This document shows, piece by piece, positions 1 to 9,602 of a stretch of DNA of 64,000 nt. A program made the position numbers and the translations under genes. Numbering within the stretch: the stretch's first letter is position 1; each line of letters starts with the position of its first letter. The DNA is from Elizabethkingia occulta. Lineage in GTDB: Bacteria; Bacteroidota; Bacteroidia; Flavobacteriales; Weeksellaceae. The notes below the pieces were generated by a model that ran no database searches, was not told where the DNA came from, and was given only the letters and a program-made list of their open reading frames with translations. The stretch covers positions 1 through 64,000 of the forward strand of contig NZ_MAHX01000013.1 of the NCBI RefSeq assembly GCF_002023715.1, in the 5' to 3' direction.

Positions 1-22
1 GGTTTTTAGGGATACTTACAAT

Positions 23-151
23 ATGAACCAAAAAAAAGTAAGAATAACAGAAGAAGTAATTCAAAATATTATTAAAAACCAGGAAAGGCTGATTGAGCTG
101 ACGGAAATACAAAATGGAATTCTAATTCAAATATTGAAATGTGAGAATTGA
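23..151 (+). CDS. Small hypothetical protein, possibly the C-terminal part of a longer gene
   Basis: A 42-residue reading frame starts at an ATG and ends with TGA. It is rich in Glu, Lys, Ile and Gln and looks helical or coiled-coil (for example RITEEVIQNIIKNQERLIEL). The same frame stays open upstream to the edge of the window, so this may be the tail of a longer gene. I do not recognise a family. It is followed by a stem-loop shared with the convergent peptidase gene, which fits the end of a transcription unit. Confidence 0.4.
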   Translation: MNQKKVRITEEVIQNIIKNQERLIELTEIQNGILIQILKCEN

Positions 152-177
152 GAAGAGTATATATTCGTTATCTAAAA

Positions 178-205
178 AAATCCCCTTAGAAATCTAAGAG
201 GATTT
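178..205. terminator. Bidirectional stem-loop terminator
   Basis: Two 13-base arms (AAATCCCCTTAGA and TCTAAGAGGATTT, one mismatch) surround a 2-base loop. The minus strand continues into a run of T. It lies just past the stop of the M3 peptidase gene on the minus strand and after the small plus-strand ORF, so it can end both transcripts. Confidence 0.75.
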
Positions 206-227
206 AATGTATAAGAGTTTTTTATAA

Positions 228-2264
228 TTATCCGAATGCTCTTTTTAGCAAGCTTTCTACTTTCGGTTCACTACCACGGAAGTTTTTATACAATTCCATA
301 GGATCTTTAGTTCCTCCCGAAGATAATAATACTTTATATTTTGCTGCTGTTTCCGGATTGAAAATTCCGGTTTCTTTGAAATAAGCAAAAGCATCTGCAT
401 CCAGTACCTCTGCCCATTTATAAGAATAATAACCGGAAGCATACCCACCCTGGAATACGTGTGAGAAGCTTGGACTAATTGCTGTCTCCGGATTTACAGG
501 ATACAATTGTGTTGCTTTGGTCTGTGCATCTTCAAAAGCTTTTATGTCTGTTACTTCATTAACTTTTATATGATAAGCCATATCCAGTAACCCAAATCCT
601 AACTGACGCAGGGTCTGATAGCCTTCCATAAAGTTTTTAGAGTTCTCAATTTTTTCAATCTTTTCATCGCTTAGTACTTCACCTGTTTGGTAATGTTGCG
701 CGAAAGTCTTTAAGAATTCAGGTTCGTAGCAGAAGTTCTCCAGAAACTGAGAAGGTAATTCTACAAAATCCCATTTTACAGATGTCCCGGAAAGACCAGG
801 ATATTGAGTGTTTGCTAATATTCCGTGGATAGCATGTCCAAATTCATGGAATAATGTAGTTACCTCCTGGAATGTTAGTAAACTTGGTGTATCTCCACTT
901 GGCTTGTTGAAATTACATACCACTGAAATATGTGGACGGCTATTTTCTCCATTTTGCTTGTATTGGTTTTTATAGCTTGTCATCCATGCACCGGCACGCT
1001 TTCCTTTTCTTGGGAAATAATCCACATACAAAATTGCTTTGTACTGTTGATTGTCAGCCGAACTATCGGAGGTTTCTTTTACTTCATAGGTTCTTACTTC
1101 ATCGTGATATTTAGGAATGTCTTTTCTTTCTTCAAAAGTAAGCCCAAATAATTGCTTAGCAAGACGGAAAACAGCATCCTGAACTTTTTCCAGAGAAAAA
1201 TAAGGCTTTAGCTCCTCATCATTCAGATCATATTTTTGCTTTCTTAGTTTCTCAGCATAGAAAGAGTGGTCATGGCTTTGCATATCCTCTATTCCGTCAG
1301 CTTTAGCCAGAGCTTTTAATTCTTCTATTTCTTTTTGGCTGTATGGTGTTGCTTTCTCCAGTAATTCATGTAGGAAATTTTCAACCTTTTGTGGTGATTT
1401 TGCCATTCTTTCTTCCAATACAAAAGCAGCATAGTTTTCATAACCCAAAAGTTTTGCTTTCTGATCTCTGAGGCTGATAATATCTTTAATCATTTGCTGA
1501 TTGTCGAATTCTCCACCGTCAAAAGACTTTTTACCATTGGCTAAAGCCAGCTCCTGGCGTAATGCACGATTCTCTGCATATGTCATAAAAGGAACATAGC
1601 TAGGATATTGCAGGCTTACTGCCCAGCCATCCAATCCTCTTTCTTTAGCTTCCTCTGCGTATTGTGCGATAATAGCTTCCGGAATTCCGGCAAGATCTTC
1701 TTTTTTTGTCAGGTGCTTTACATAAGCATTTGTAGCAGCCAATACATTTTGTCCGAACTGAAGTTGTTTTGTGGATAACTCTATACTAATGTTTTTTAGC
1801 TTTTCTTTATCCTCCTCATTCAGTAAGGCACCATTTCTTACAAAACCTTTGTAGGTTTCATTCAGTAAAGTTTGTTGTTCTTCATTCAGCTCATAGTTTG
1901 CCTTTTCGTCGTATACTTTTTTAATACGTTCAAATAACTTTTCATTCTGAGATATTTTAGAGGAGTATTCTGTTATTAAAGGCGAAACCTCCTGTGCAAT
2001 TTGCTGGATTTCATCGTTGGTCTCGGCAGAATTGAGGTTGAAGAAGATATTGGAAACCACATCCAGTTGTTCTCCTGCATAAGCTAATGCTTCAATAGTA
2101 TTGGCAAAAGTTGGAGTTTCCGGGTTGTTAGCTATCTGTTCAATTTTTGCTTCGGATTTTTTTATCAGTTCCTGAAATGCAGGAAGGTAATCTGTGTTTT
2201 TTATCTGGTCAAAAGGAGCCGTATGAAACGGAGTTTGAAAGGATTCTAATAAAATATTGTTCAT
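228..2264 (-). CDS. M3 family metallopeptidase (oligopeptidase A / peptidyl-dipeptidase type)
   Basis: The 678-residue protein has the length and all-helical layout of the thimet/Dcp family of zinc oligopeptidases, which cut short peptides in the cytoplasm. The zinc motif HEFGH lies at residues 473-477, inside TLFHEFGHAIHG. A downstream glutamate near residue 502 (in VELPSQFLENF) is placed as the third zinc ligand. No signal peptide is visible, so a cytosolic role in finishing protein degradation is likely. Whether it acts as an endo-oligopeptidase (PrlC-like) or a dipeptidyl carboxypeptidase (Dcp-like) cannot be decided from sequence alone. The gene is a single unit with its own terminator, divergent from the SRPBCC gene. 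Confidence 0.93.
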   Translation of the reverse strand: MNNILLESFQTPFHTAPFDQIKNTDYLPAFQELIKKSEAKIEQIANNPETPTFANTIEALAYAGEQLDVVSNIFFNLNSAETNDEIQQIAQEVSPLITEYSSKISQNEKLFERIKKVYDEKANYELNEEQQTLLNETYKGFVRNGALLNEEDKEKLKNISIELSTKQLQFGQNVLAATNAYVKHLTKKEDLAGIPEAIIAQYAEEAKERGLDGWAVSLQYPSYVPFMTYAENRALRQELALANGKKSFDGGEFDNQQMIKDIISLRDQKAKLLGYENYAAFVLEERMAKSPQKVENFLHELLEKATPYSQKEIEELKALAKADGIEDMQSHDHSFYAEKLRKQKYDLNDEELKPYFSLEKVQDAVFRLAKQLFGLTFEERKDIPKYHDEVRTYEVKETSDSSADNQQYKAILYVDYFPRKGKRAGAWMTSYKNQYKQNGENSRPHISVVCNFNKPSGDTPSLLTFQEVTTLFHEFGHAIHGILANTQYPGLSGTSVKWDFVELPSQFLENFCYEPEFLKTFAQHYQTGEVLSDEKIEKIENSKNFMEGYQTLRQLGFGLLDMAYHIKVNEVTDIKAFEDAQTKATQLYPVNPETAISPSFSHVFQGGYASGYYSYKWAEVLDADAFAYFKETGIFNPETAAKYKVLLSSGGTKDPMELYKNFRGSEPKVESLLKRAFG

Positions 2265-2321
2265 TTAAATCTTAAATTTTTAGAGATATAAATTTACAAA
2301 ATTCGCACCAATAATATTGTT

Positions 2322-2329
2322 TACCTTTG
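2322..2329 (+). promoter_or_regulatory. Candidate Bacteroidota -7 box for the SRPBCC gene
   Basis: TACCTTTG matches the TAnnTTTG -7 element of Bacteroidota housekeeping promoters and ends 27 bases before the ATG. No well-spaced TTG -33 element was found, so this is tentative. Confidence 0.4.
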
Positions 2330-2356
2330 TTCTTAATAACTATTAAAATCTGAACT

Positions 2357-2890
2357 ATGAAGAAATTTTTTAAAATCATGCTATGGTTTTTTGCTATAGT
2401 ATTCATTCTTCTTACCGTTACCATGTTTGTATTGGGTAAAAAATACCACTACGAAAAGTCCATTACAATTAATACGGCACCGGATAAGGTATGGCCTCAT
2501 ATCAGCTCTATGAAAGCACTGAATGAATGGAGTCCTTTTATGAAACTTGATCCTAACATGAAAAGAACTTATAGTGGGACTTCCGGAGAGGTTGGAGATT
2601 CTTTTACATGGGATAGCAATGTTCGTGATGCCGGGAAAGGAGAGCAAAAGTTATTAGAAATTGTTCCCGGTGAGAGAATTAAAACTGCAATTCATTTTAT
2701 TAAGCCTAATGAAGGTCAGGCAACTTCTAATATTACACTTACTCCTGAAGGAGCGCAGACTAAAGTAATCTGGAGTCTGGATACAGAAATGAACTACCCT
2801 ATGAATCTTATGAAACTCTTTATGGATGGATTCATGGATGATGCCTACGGAAGAGGACTTAAGAGTTTAAAAGAAATCATTGAGAAATAA
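2357..2890 (+). CDS. Membrane-anchored SRPBCC (START/polyketide-cyclase-like) protein
   Basis: This is a 177-residue protein. A hydrophobic helix at residues 5-27 is followed by an SRPBCC-type ligand-binding domain: the segment around TINTAPDKVWPHISSMKALN is the typical first strand and helix, followed by EWSPF and the GEVGDSFTW region. Members of this fold bind hydrophobic ligands in a deep cavity. No substrate can be assigned here. The N-terminal helix suggests it is tethered to the inner membrane or exported. It stands alone, divergent from the M3 peptidase gene. Confidence 0.85.
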   Translation: MKKFFKIMLWFFAIVFILLTVTMFVLGKKYHYEKSITINTAPDKVWPHISSMKALNEWSPFMKLDPNMKRTYSGTSGEVGDSFTWDSNVRDAGKGEQKLLEIVPGERIKTAIHFIKPNEGQATSNITLTPEGAQTKVIWSLDTEMNYPMNLMKLFMDGFMDDAYGRGLKSLKEIIEK

Positions 2891-2916
2891 GTCTGTTAAA
2901 AGAATCAGACAAAAAA

Positions 2917-2948
2917 ATACCTTATAGGTTTTAAAACCTATAAGGTAT
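2917..2948. repeat. 32-bp perfect palindrome
   Basis: ATACCTTATAGGTTTT is followed directly by its exact reverse complement, giving a 32-bp perfect palindrome 26 bases after the SRPBCC stop codon. It is preceded by AAAAAAA rather than followed by a T run, so it is a weak terminator at best for the plus strand. It resembles REP-like intergenic palindromes of Flavobacteriia. Confidence 0.75.
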
Positions 2949-3004
2949 ATAATTACGAAATTTACGGAAAGTGGCTTAGGGATCTGAAAGAAATCAGAAT
3001 AAAA

Positions 3005-3037
3005 ATATCTTATAAGCCTCCAAGACCTGTAAGGTAT
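3005..3037. repeat. Degenerate copy of the adjacent palindrome
   Basis: The stretch from ATATCTTATAAGCC to ACCTGTAAGGTAT keeps the outer sequence of the palindrome at 2917-2948, with a degraded centre. The two copies are about 88 bp apart in the convergent gap between the SRPBCC and GDPD genes. Confidence 0.55.
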
Positions 3038-3074
3038 AAAGGTATATAAGTACTGATTTCTGTGAGGATTTTGT

Positions 3075-4001
3075 TTATTTTCCGTCGTATTTTTTTCCAA
3101 TTGATCTTAGATAGCGGATCAGACTTTCCGGTCGGTCGGTCTGAATGATATTTGCTCCCTTCCGGATCATCCATCCCCAATGTACATCTGGCTGGTCTTC
3201 TGCAAGGTCATCATCGTGTCCTGCACAAAGTTCTGGCCACAGGGCATTGATCCAGATTAATGCTTTTTTACTTCTTATAAGCTTCAGAAGCTGATCAGCC
3301 TTTGGTGTATCATCTTTAATAATCACTTCGTAGGCAACAGGATTAAAAATAGCTGAGAAATCATTGATATAGGTTTCCGGATTTACTACCTCATCTCTTT
3401 TATAGATGCTATAATCTTCCGGCCATACCATTGGCATGTAGATTATGTTATCCAGCTTGTTACCGATTTCCTTTTTCAGTTCAGATGCCTTTTTATTTCC
3501 TTTTAGTATGATCTGCTCTCTGGTTCCAGTCTTGTTAGCGATGGCAAGAACCTCATCCAGATAGTCCCAGGCTTTATCCAGATTGAGCATAATCCTTTTG
3601 CCTTTAATAAAATTAAGCATTTCTTCAAGCGTCGGAACTTTCTCGCGCGTCGGCATGGAAGCACCGTTTCGTAAAATAAGAGTTTTCACATAATCTAATG
3701 TTACGTCCGATATTTTACCGGTACCATTGGTGGTACGGTCTAGTTTGGGGTCGTGCATAATGATGAGCTGCCCGTCTTTAGTTTTCTGGATATCTATTTC
3801 CACAATATCTACACCCATTTTAATAGCGCCTGCAACTGCTTTTATAGAATTTTCAGGATAGTTTCGCCAGTCACCGCGATGGGCAACTACAAGTACTTTA
3901 TCCTTTGGAAAGGTTTTACTGAAGTAGTTGGTTTGTGAGAAAAAGAACTGGCATAAAAGGAGAGCCAGAACAAAAGTATATTTTGACATTTTTGGTATCA
4001 T
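3075..4001 (-). CDS. Secreted glycerophosphodiester phosphodiesterase family protein (copy 1)
   Basis: This is a 308-residue GDPD-family TIM-barrel enzyme with an N-terminal signal peptide (hydrophobic residues 9-22), so it acts in the periplasm or outside. The catalytic pattern is intact: H41-R42 (HRGDW), E50-N51, E68-x-D70 and H83 in IMHD. The family hydrolyses glycerophosphodiesters to glycerol-3-phosphate and an alcohol. The HRGDW variant, the WINALWPE and GHDDDLAED segments and the NIIQTDRPE end form a Bacteroidota subgroup whose true substrate is uncertain. It lies 19 bases after the second copy on the same strand, and both follow a SusD gene. A start four codons later (MSKYTF) is equally possible. 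Confidence 0.9.
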   Translation of the reverse strand: MIPKMSKYTFVLALLLCQFFFSQTNYFSKTFPKDKVLVVAHRGDWRNYPENSIKAVAGAIKMGVDIVEIDIQKTKDGQLIIMHDPKLDRTTNGTGKISDVTLDYVKTLILRNGASMPTREKVPTLEEMLNFIKGKRIMLNLDKAWDYLDEVLAIANKTGTREQIILKGNKKASELKKEIGNKLDNIIYMPMVWPEDYSIYKRDEVVNPETYINDFSAIFNPVAYEVIIKDDTPKADQLLKLIRSKKALIWINALWPELCAGHDDDLAEDQPDVHWGWMIRKGANIIQTDRPESLIRYLRSIGKKYDGK

Positions 4002-4020
4002 AATTTTTTATTGATAGTGG

Positions 4021-4902
4021 TTAATAATAAAGTCCTTTTGCTTTTAGAAAGTTAATGAGCTCTTTGGGCCTGTCTGTTTGGATTATATTCACTGCATGAT
4101 CGGTATACCATTGATAAATATTGGGGTTGTCCAGTACCTTATCATCCTCATGTCCGGCATTGTGATGTGGCCATAAAGAATTTACCCAGACTCTTGCTCC
4201 CTTTTTTCGAACTTCTTTAAAGTCGATCAGCCTGGATTCATCGTTTCCTATTGTGAACTCAAATCCATAAACTTTATAATGATCCAGATATTCCTTTATT
4301 TTTTGCCAGCCCTCCAGATTATTCAGCCGGATAATAGGCATGTACTTTATATCATTTTTAATGTTACCATACTTTCTGTTGAATTCCGGGTAGGTTTCTG
4401 TTCCTTTGAACAAAACCTGATCCAGCATGTTTCTTTGTTTCAGCATGGGATATACAATATTGATATAATCAAAACCTTTATCCAGATTAATAAGGATTTT
4501 GTCCTTGGTAATATCCAGTATCTCTTCCAGAGTAGGTATTGGTATTTGTGTTTTACTGCCAAGACCGTCCCGCAAACTAAACTTTCGGATCTCCTCGAGT
4601 GTATAATCGGAAACCTGACCTTTTCCTGTGGTAGTCCTGTCAATGGTTTTATCATGCATCAGAACGAGTTTTCCGTCCCTGGTTATTGCCAGATCCAGTT
4701 CTACCATATTAATACCTTTTTCAATCGCTTTTTTTACAGCCCATACAGAGTTTTCCGGAGCTTCCCGCCAATCGGCTCTGTGGGCAACAACCATTACTTT
4801 GTCTTCCGGAAATCCGGATAAGGAAACTTGTTGTCCCCATACAAATCCGGAAACCAGAAGAAGTAAAATAAATAGTGTGATATTCGAGAATCTATTAGTC
4901 AT
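4021..4902 (-). CDS. Secreted glycerophosphodiester phosphodiesterase family protein (copy 2)
   Basis: This 293-residue paralogue of the next gene has the same architecture: a signal peptide ending near VWGQ, then H41-R42, E50-N51, E68-x-D70 and H83, at identical residue numbers. The two proteins differ clearly between the catalytic motifs, so the duplication is old and the copies may have different substrates. It begins 17 bases after the susD stop codon, which suggests co-transcription with the SusC/SusD pair. The inferred role is hydrolysis of a phosphodiester at the cell surface or in the periplasm in support of the transporter. Confidence 0.9.
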   Translation of the reverse strand: MTNRFSNITLFILLLLVSGFVWGQQVSLSGFPEDKVMVVAHRADWREAPENSVWAVKKAIEKGINMVELDLAITRDGKLVLMHDKTIDRTTTGKGQVSDYTLEEIRKFSLRDGLGSKTQIPIPTLEEILDITKDKILINLDKGFDYINIVYPMLKQRNMLDQVLFKGTETYPEFNRKYGNIKNDIKYMPIIRLNNLEGWQKIKEYLDHYKVYGFEFTIGNDESRLIDFKEVRKKGARVWVNSLWPHHNAGHEDDKVLDNPNIYQWYTDHAVNIIQTDRPKELINFLKAKGLYY

Positions 4903-4919
4903 TTTTTGAAATTTTTAAA

Positions 4920-6320
4920 TTAATAACCCGGATTTTGTTTAATGGATGGGTCTGTATTAATTTGTCCTTGTGGAACAGGCATTACCAGATTGTACTGTTG
5001 TATCTTCGCAGTGCTGTACCCGGGTGTATTTTGGAAATGCTTTGTCATTACTTCTATGGCTTTGCCAGTTCTTACCAAATCGAACCAGCGATGTCCTTCA
5101 CCAATTAATTCTTTTCTTCTCTCAGTAGCAATCTCGTCCAGCAGAGTATTTTTATCAGAGATATTAACATTATCCAATCCGGCTCTTGTTTTTATTTTAT
5201 TCACATAAATATTCGCATTGGTAGTATCACCTGTCTGAGCGTAGCATTCGGCAATCATCAGATAAATTTCGGCAAGTCTTAGTACAACAACATTACTACC
5301 GCTGTCTGCGATTACATCAGATGTTTTTACCAGTTTTTTGGTGTAAGGAACTCCACTCGGGGTTAATCCTATATAAGCATCTCTTCGTTTGTCTTTAGAC
5401 GAATACATATTGTATATCTCCTTAGTAGGCAAATTATGCCCCTTGGCTCCTGGTACAAACCCGGAAGGACTAAACATTTGAAAAGCGCTATTTCCTTCAG
5501 AGTTGGCATTGATTCCTGATGCGAACTGAACATCGAAAATAATCTCAGAATTATTTTTGTTGGTTGGTGAAAAAATCTGAGCAACATCGTTTTGTAGACT
5601 GTATCCTAAACCTTCTGACTGTTTTAGGTAAGGAATTGCTTCATTGAATTTTCCATTTGTAATCAGAACTTTTGCCAGTATTCCCAATGCTGCACCTTTT
5701 GTAGCTCTTCCTTTCTGAGCTGTAGTGGCCGGGAGTAAAGCAATAGCATCTGTAAGCTCTTTCACAATAAATGCATAAATCTCTGTTGTAGCATTTCTGC
5801 CTTTACCAAAATAGTTATTAACATTAGTTGTTTCTTCTGTACTTAGTGGGACATCTCCAAAGATCCTTACCAAATCGAAATACATTAGAGCACGCAGAAA
5901 TTTCATTTCGCCAATTCTGTAGTTTTTAATCTGGCTGTCCATAGCTACAGGGGTTATTCTGTTCAGTACAATATTGGCCTGCTGAATTCCGATATAGTGA
6001 TCGCGCCATGCCTTTGCTAATAGATCATTTTTAGCCTGTATTGTAAAAAAGTCAAATTCACCATAGGTAAAGCTGTCATTTGCCGGAACTTCATCAAATG
6101 TATTATCCGAAGGAATTTCTCCTATAGTAGGCATTGCCAGTTGGTATTGTCCGTCGTATTGCAATGCTCCGTAGGTTGCGTTTACTCCTTGTTCCAGCTG
6201 ATCAGCATCTTTATAGAAGTTAGTGGTAATTTTAGTACTGTCGGGAAACGTATTCAGAACATCTGACGAACATGATGTCATAAGAAAAGCAAGGACAGCA
6301 GCTGATATATTTTTTTTCAT
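4920..6320 (-). CDS. SusD/RagB family outer-membrane nutrient-binding lipoprotein
   Basis: This is a 466-residue lipoprotein with lipobox MTSC (acylated Cys at residue 17). The N-terminal SusD segment begins NTFPDSTKITTNFYKDADQL. The C-terminal part carries VLRLAEIYLMIAECYAQTG and the GEGHRWFDLVRTGK motif typical of RagB/SusD. SusD proteins sit on the cell surface and hand ligands to the SusC channel. The gene starts 22 bases after the susC stop codon and is followed by two GDPD genes, so the ligand may be a phosphodiester compound (inferred). Confidence 0.95.
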   Translation of the reverse strand: MKKNISAAVLAFLMTSCSSDVLNTFPDSTKITTNFYKDADQLEQGVNATYGALQYDGQYQLAMPTIGEIPSDNTFDEVPANDSFTYGEFDFFTIQAKNDLLAKAWRDHYIGIQQANIVLNRITPVAMDSQIKNYRIGEMKFLRALMYFDLVRIFGDVPLSTEETTNVNNYFGKGRNATTEIYAFIVKELTDAIALLPATTAQKGRATKGAALGILAKVLITNGKFNEAIPYLKQSEGLGYSLQNDVAQIFSPTNKNNSEIIFDVQFASGINANSEGNSAFQMFSPSGFVPGAKGHNLPTKEIYNMYSSKDKRRDAYIGLTPSGVPYTKKLVKTSDVIADSGSNVVVLRLAEIYLMIAECYAQTGDTTNANIYVNKIKTRAGLDNVNISDKNTLLDEIATERRKELIGEGHRWFDLVRTGKAIEVMTKHFQNTPGYSTAKIQQYNLVMPVPQGQINTDPSIKQNPGY

Positions 6321-6342
6321 GATTGATCTTAAATTTGAAAGT

Positions 6343-9300
6343 TTAGAATTTCATACTGATACCCAATGAAACCGACCTGGAAACAGGGTAGTACCCGTTA
6401 TCATATCCTTGTGTAAGTACATTATCTGTCGTTGCATCTATATTTTGTCCTTTATAAGGAGTGATGGTAAACAGGTTATTTCCCATTAAGTATAACTGTA
6501 TTGCACGGATATTAAGTGTGGACAAAATTTCCTGTGGTACATTGTAAGCCAATTTTACAGATCTTAGCCTCAGGTAATCTGCTTTTTTAAAGAACATACT
6601 GGATGTCCTGGCTTCTTTTCTGTTATTAGAGAAATTCATATTTGGCATTGCAAAAAATCCGTTAGGATTAGTTACAGGATTGTATCGGTTATCAAAGTAA
6701 TATTGACTCGGAACACCAAAACCTTCGCCAGCCTCTCCAATGCTTACCATATCTCCGTTATATACCCGTTTACCTAATTCACTGTATAAAGTGAAATTAA
6801 GCTCGAAATTTTTATACCTGAAGTTATTTGTAAAGCCTAAAATATATTTAGGAATTCCGGATCCAAAGCTTTTTTTATCTCTTTCATCAATAATTCCGTC
6901 ACCATTTAGGTCTTCCATAACGTAATCACCTACAAGAGTTCCGGTAATATGAGGTGTATTGTTTATCTGATCCTGATTTTTGTAAACACCAAGAATATTA
7001 TAACCATACATTTCGCCGATTGAGCCTCCTACTTTTGTAATTGAAAAATTGTTGGCTCCGGATACGATCTGGCTTTGTCCGTTCGCTAATGCCAGCACCT
7101 TGTTTTTGTTTGTGGAAAAGTTGAAAGAACTGTTGTATTCAAAGTCTTTACCTAACTGAATGGGTTTTAACGATAGCTGTAGTTCCAGTCCGTTATTTCT
7201 TACCTCACCTATATTCTGAAGGGAAGTACTGTAACCCGACTGCTCAGGAACCGGAACATCCAGTAGTAGGCCTGTTCTGTTCAGAATATAGTAATCTCCC
7301 GATACATTCAGATATTTATTGAATAGCGAGAAATCGATTCCGAAGTTGGTAGATTTTGCTTTTTCCCAGGATATATCTGGATTTGGAGCGGTAAAAGCTC
7401 TGTATCCCGGTGCTAGAATTCCACTGAATACATAATTTTCCTGCTTCATCAGAGATTTAGCGCCAAAGTTTGGAATTTGATTATTACCATTATTCCCAAC
7501 ACTGAATCTTAGTTTTACAGGATCTATGAATTTATTCTTAGGGAAAAAGCTTTCGTTGCTTAGGTTCCATGCAAAGGAAAAAGCATAGAAATCTCCCCAT
7601 TTAGAGTTATCCCCAAAGCGGGACGAACCATCGCGTCTGTATGAACCCATTATGGAATAACGGTTTCCATAGCTATAATTCAGTCGGGCAAAATAAGACA
7701 GTAATGTCCATTTGTATTCGTTAACAGTTACATTGAAGGAGGATCCGCCTGCAATATTCGTAATGCTATTATCCGGAAAACCTCCTGCCACAGTCTTTAC
7801 CTGATTGAAATTCTCTTTCTGGAAAGACTGTCCGGCCATAGCGCTAAAGCTATGCTCATTAATTTTTTTATTATAGGTTAGTAAGTTTTCGATGAGGTAG
7901 TTTTTACGGATATAATCTGTCCGGGAGGCTGTTGTAACATCAGGAGCCGGAGTTCGGTATGATCCTACAGTAGAAGGATCGAAGAAATTGTATTCGTAAC
8001 TGGAGTAGTCACCACCTACCGATATTTTATATTTAAAATCTTTTAGAATCTTTAGTTCTGCAAATAGATCTCCGAAGATTCGCAGATTGGTATACCTTCT
8101 TTTGGTCATTTCAGCGATGGCAACCGGATTTTCAACCAGAGCGGCATCAGTCGGCGTATTTGCTTTTATTTGTTGAGAGATCAGTAAATTTCCATTGGCA
8201 TCTCTTGGTGCAAAGAAAGGATACATCGTACTTGCCATTTGCACAACATTATAAGTTCTGCCTCCATCTACCATATCGAAAATATTACCGGATGAGTAGG
8301 ATGGTGTAACCGATACACCCATCTTCAGATTATTGCTAAGATCTGTAGAGAGGTTGATATTACTGGAATATTTTTCATAATCGGTACCGATAACAATACC
8401 TTTCTGGTTAAAATAACTTCCGGTGAATGAGTATCTGGATTTATCACTTCCCCCATTCACATTGAACGTTGTATTGCTTACTGGAGCATCTCTGAAAATA
8501 GTGTTGTACCAGTTATTGTTAGTAAGTCCCGGTACACCGTTGAGATAAGGGGTAAGGTAATCCGGAATGAGTTCTCTAAGGCTTGCTCCTTTTGCCTTAC
8601 GGGTAGCAGTATCATCATTAATGCTTCTGTTAGATCCTTTGGACAGATAATTGTTGTCTCGGGATTCTTTCATAAAAACTGCCATCTGATAAGCATCTAC
8701 TACTTTGTTATTGCTGGCTACGGATTGAATACCATAATAGGAATCTACAGATACTTCTGTTCTTCCTTTTTTTCCTTGCTTGGTCTGAATCAGGACAACT
8801 CCATTAGCTCCTCTGGATCCATAAATAGCTGAAGAAGCAGCATCTTTCAAAATATCAATAGATTCTATGGAAGCCGGATCTATAGAATTGATGTCCGAAC
8901 CTTCCGACAATGGAAAGCCATCTACTACAATAAGTGGATTAACACCAGCTGTTAATGTACCAATACCTCTGATTCTGATGGTAGGTGAAGAGCCTGGTGT
9001 AGCATTGCTTTGCGTTACCTGAACACCTGTAGCCTTTCCGGCAATCATTTCACCAAAATTACTTGAGGCCATTCCGGTAAGATCTTTTGTGCCAAGAGAG
9101 GCAATAGACCCTGATACATCTTTTTTCTTCTGAGTACCATAACCAATAAGCACTACTTCATCGATTTTCTTTTCTTTAGCCGATAGCGTGTCTGCTTTAG
9201 GTGTGGATAATATTTCTTTTTTGGAAATACTTTTTGTTGCCGTTTTGCGGAGGACTACTGTATTATTCCTTATCTCGTATTCTACAGGATAATGAGTTTT

Positions 9301-9549
9301 AAGGTAATTTAGTGCCTGTTCCAGAGAAGAGTAGTTAATTGCACTCTCATCTGCATAAATACCTCTGAAATCAGAACTTGAGTAAAAGAAAGAGGTATTA
9401 GTGGATTTACTAAGTTTATCAAATACCTTAGCAATAGGAATTTGATTTCCGCTTTTTAGACTGGTGCCGGTTCGGGTGGTCTGCCCGTAATGAACTACGG
9501 GAAGTCCGACCGCGACCAATAACGCAATAGATATTGCTGTTTTTTTCAT
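6343..9549 (-). CDS. SusC/RagA TonB-dependent outer-membrane transporter with STN signalling domain
   Basis: I place the start at the methionine of MKKTAISIALLVAVGLP, which gives a clean signal peptide and a 1068-residue product; a start 19 codons upstream adds only polar residues. Residues about 25-100 form a secretin/TonB short N-terminal (STN) domain (IPIAKVFDKLSKSTNTSFFY and following), the part that talks to an anti-sigma factor. It is followed closely by the TonB-box region (IDEVVLIGYGTQKKKDVSGS), a plug domain and a beta-barrel ending in a terminal Phe (ISMKF). The CarboxypepD_reg-like domain common in SusC proteins appears to be missing. The STN domain and the neighbouring fecR and sigma genes indicate ligand-induced regulation. 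Confidence 0.95.
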   Translation of the reverse strand: MKKTAISIALLVAVGLPVVHYGQTTRTGTSLKSGNQIPIAKVFDKLSKSTNTSFFYSSSDFRGIYADESAINYSSLEQALNYLKTHYPVEYEIRNNTVVLRKTATKSISKKEILSTPKADTLSAKEKKIDEVVLIGYGTQKKKDVSGSIASLGTKDLTGMASSNFGEMIAGKATGVQVTQSNATPGSSPTIRIRGIGTLTAGVNPLIVVDGFPLSEGSDINSIDPASIESIDILKDAASSAIYGSRGANGVVLIQTKQGKKGRTEVSVDSYYGIQSVASNNKVVDAYQMAVFMKESRDNNYLSKGSNRSINDDTATRKAKGASLRELIPDYLTPYLNGVPGLTNNNWYNTIFRDAPVSNTTFNVNGGSDKSRYSFTGSYFNQKGIVIGTDYEKYSSNINLSTDLSNNLKMGVSVTPSYSSGNIFDMVDGGRTYNVVQMASTMYPFFAPRDANGNLLISQQIKANTPTDAALVENPVAIAEMTKRRYTNLRIFGDLFAELKILKDFKYKISVGGDYSSYEYNFFDPSTVGSYRTPAPDVTTASRTDYIRKNYLIENLLTYNKKINEHSFSAMAGQSFQKENFNQVKTVAGGFPDNSITNIAGGSSFNVTVNEYKWTLLSYFARLNYSYGNRYSIMGSYRRDGSSRFGDNSKWGDFYAFSFAWNLSNESFFPKNKFIDPVKLRFSVGNNGNNQIPNFGAKSLMKQENYVFSGILAPGYRAFTAPNPDISWEKAKSTNFGIDFSLFNKYLNVSGDYYILNRTGLLLDVPVPEQSGYSTSLQNIGEVRNNGLELQLSLKPIQLGKDFEYNSSFNFSTNKNKVLALANGQSQIVSGANNFSITKVGGSIGEMYGYNILGVYKNQDQINNTPHITGTLVGDYVMEDLNGDGIIDERDKKSFGSGIPKYILGFTNNFRYKNFELNFTLYSELGKRVYNGDMVSIGEAGEGFGVPSQYYFDNRYNPVTNPNGFFAMPNMNFSNNRKEARTSSMFFKKADYLRLRSVKLAYNVPQEILSTLNIRAIQLYLMGNNLFTITPYKGQNIDATTDNVLTQGYDNGYYPVSRSVSLGISMKF

Positions 9550-9602
9550 ACATTTGACGGTTAATTTATTAGACTTTAGCGAGTTTGTATAATTAATTAT
9601 GT

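Noticed and set aside
4279-4909. Plus-strand frames of 180 and 93 residues opposite the second GDPD gene
   Set aside because: The minus-strand gene carries all catalytic residues; the opposite frames look like shadows.
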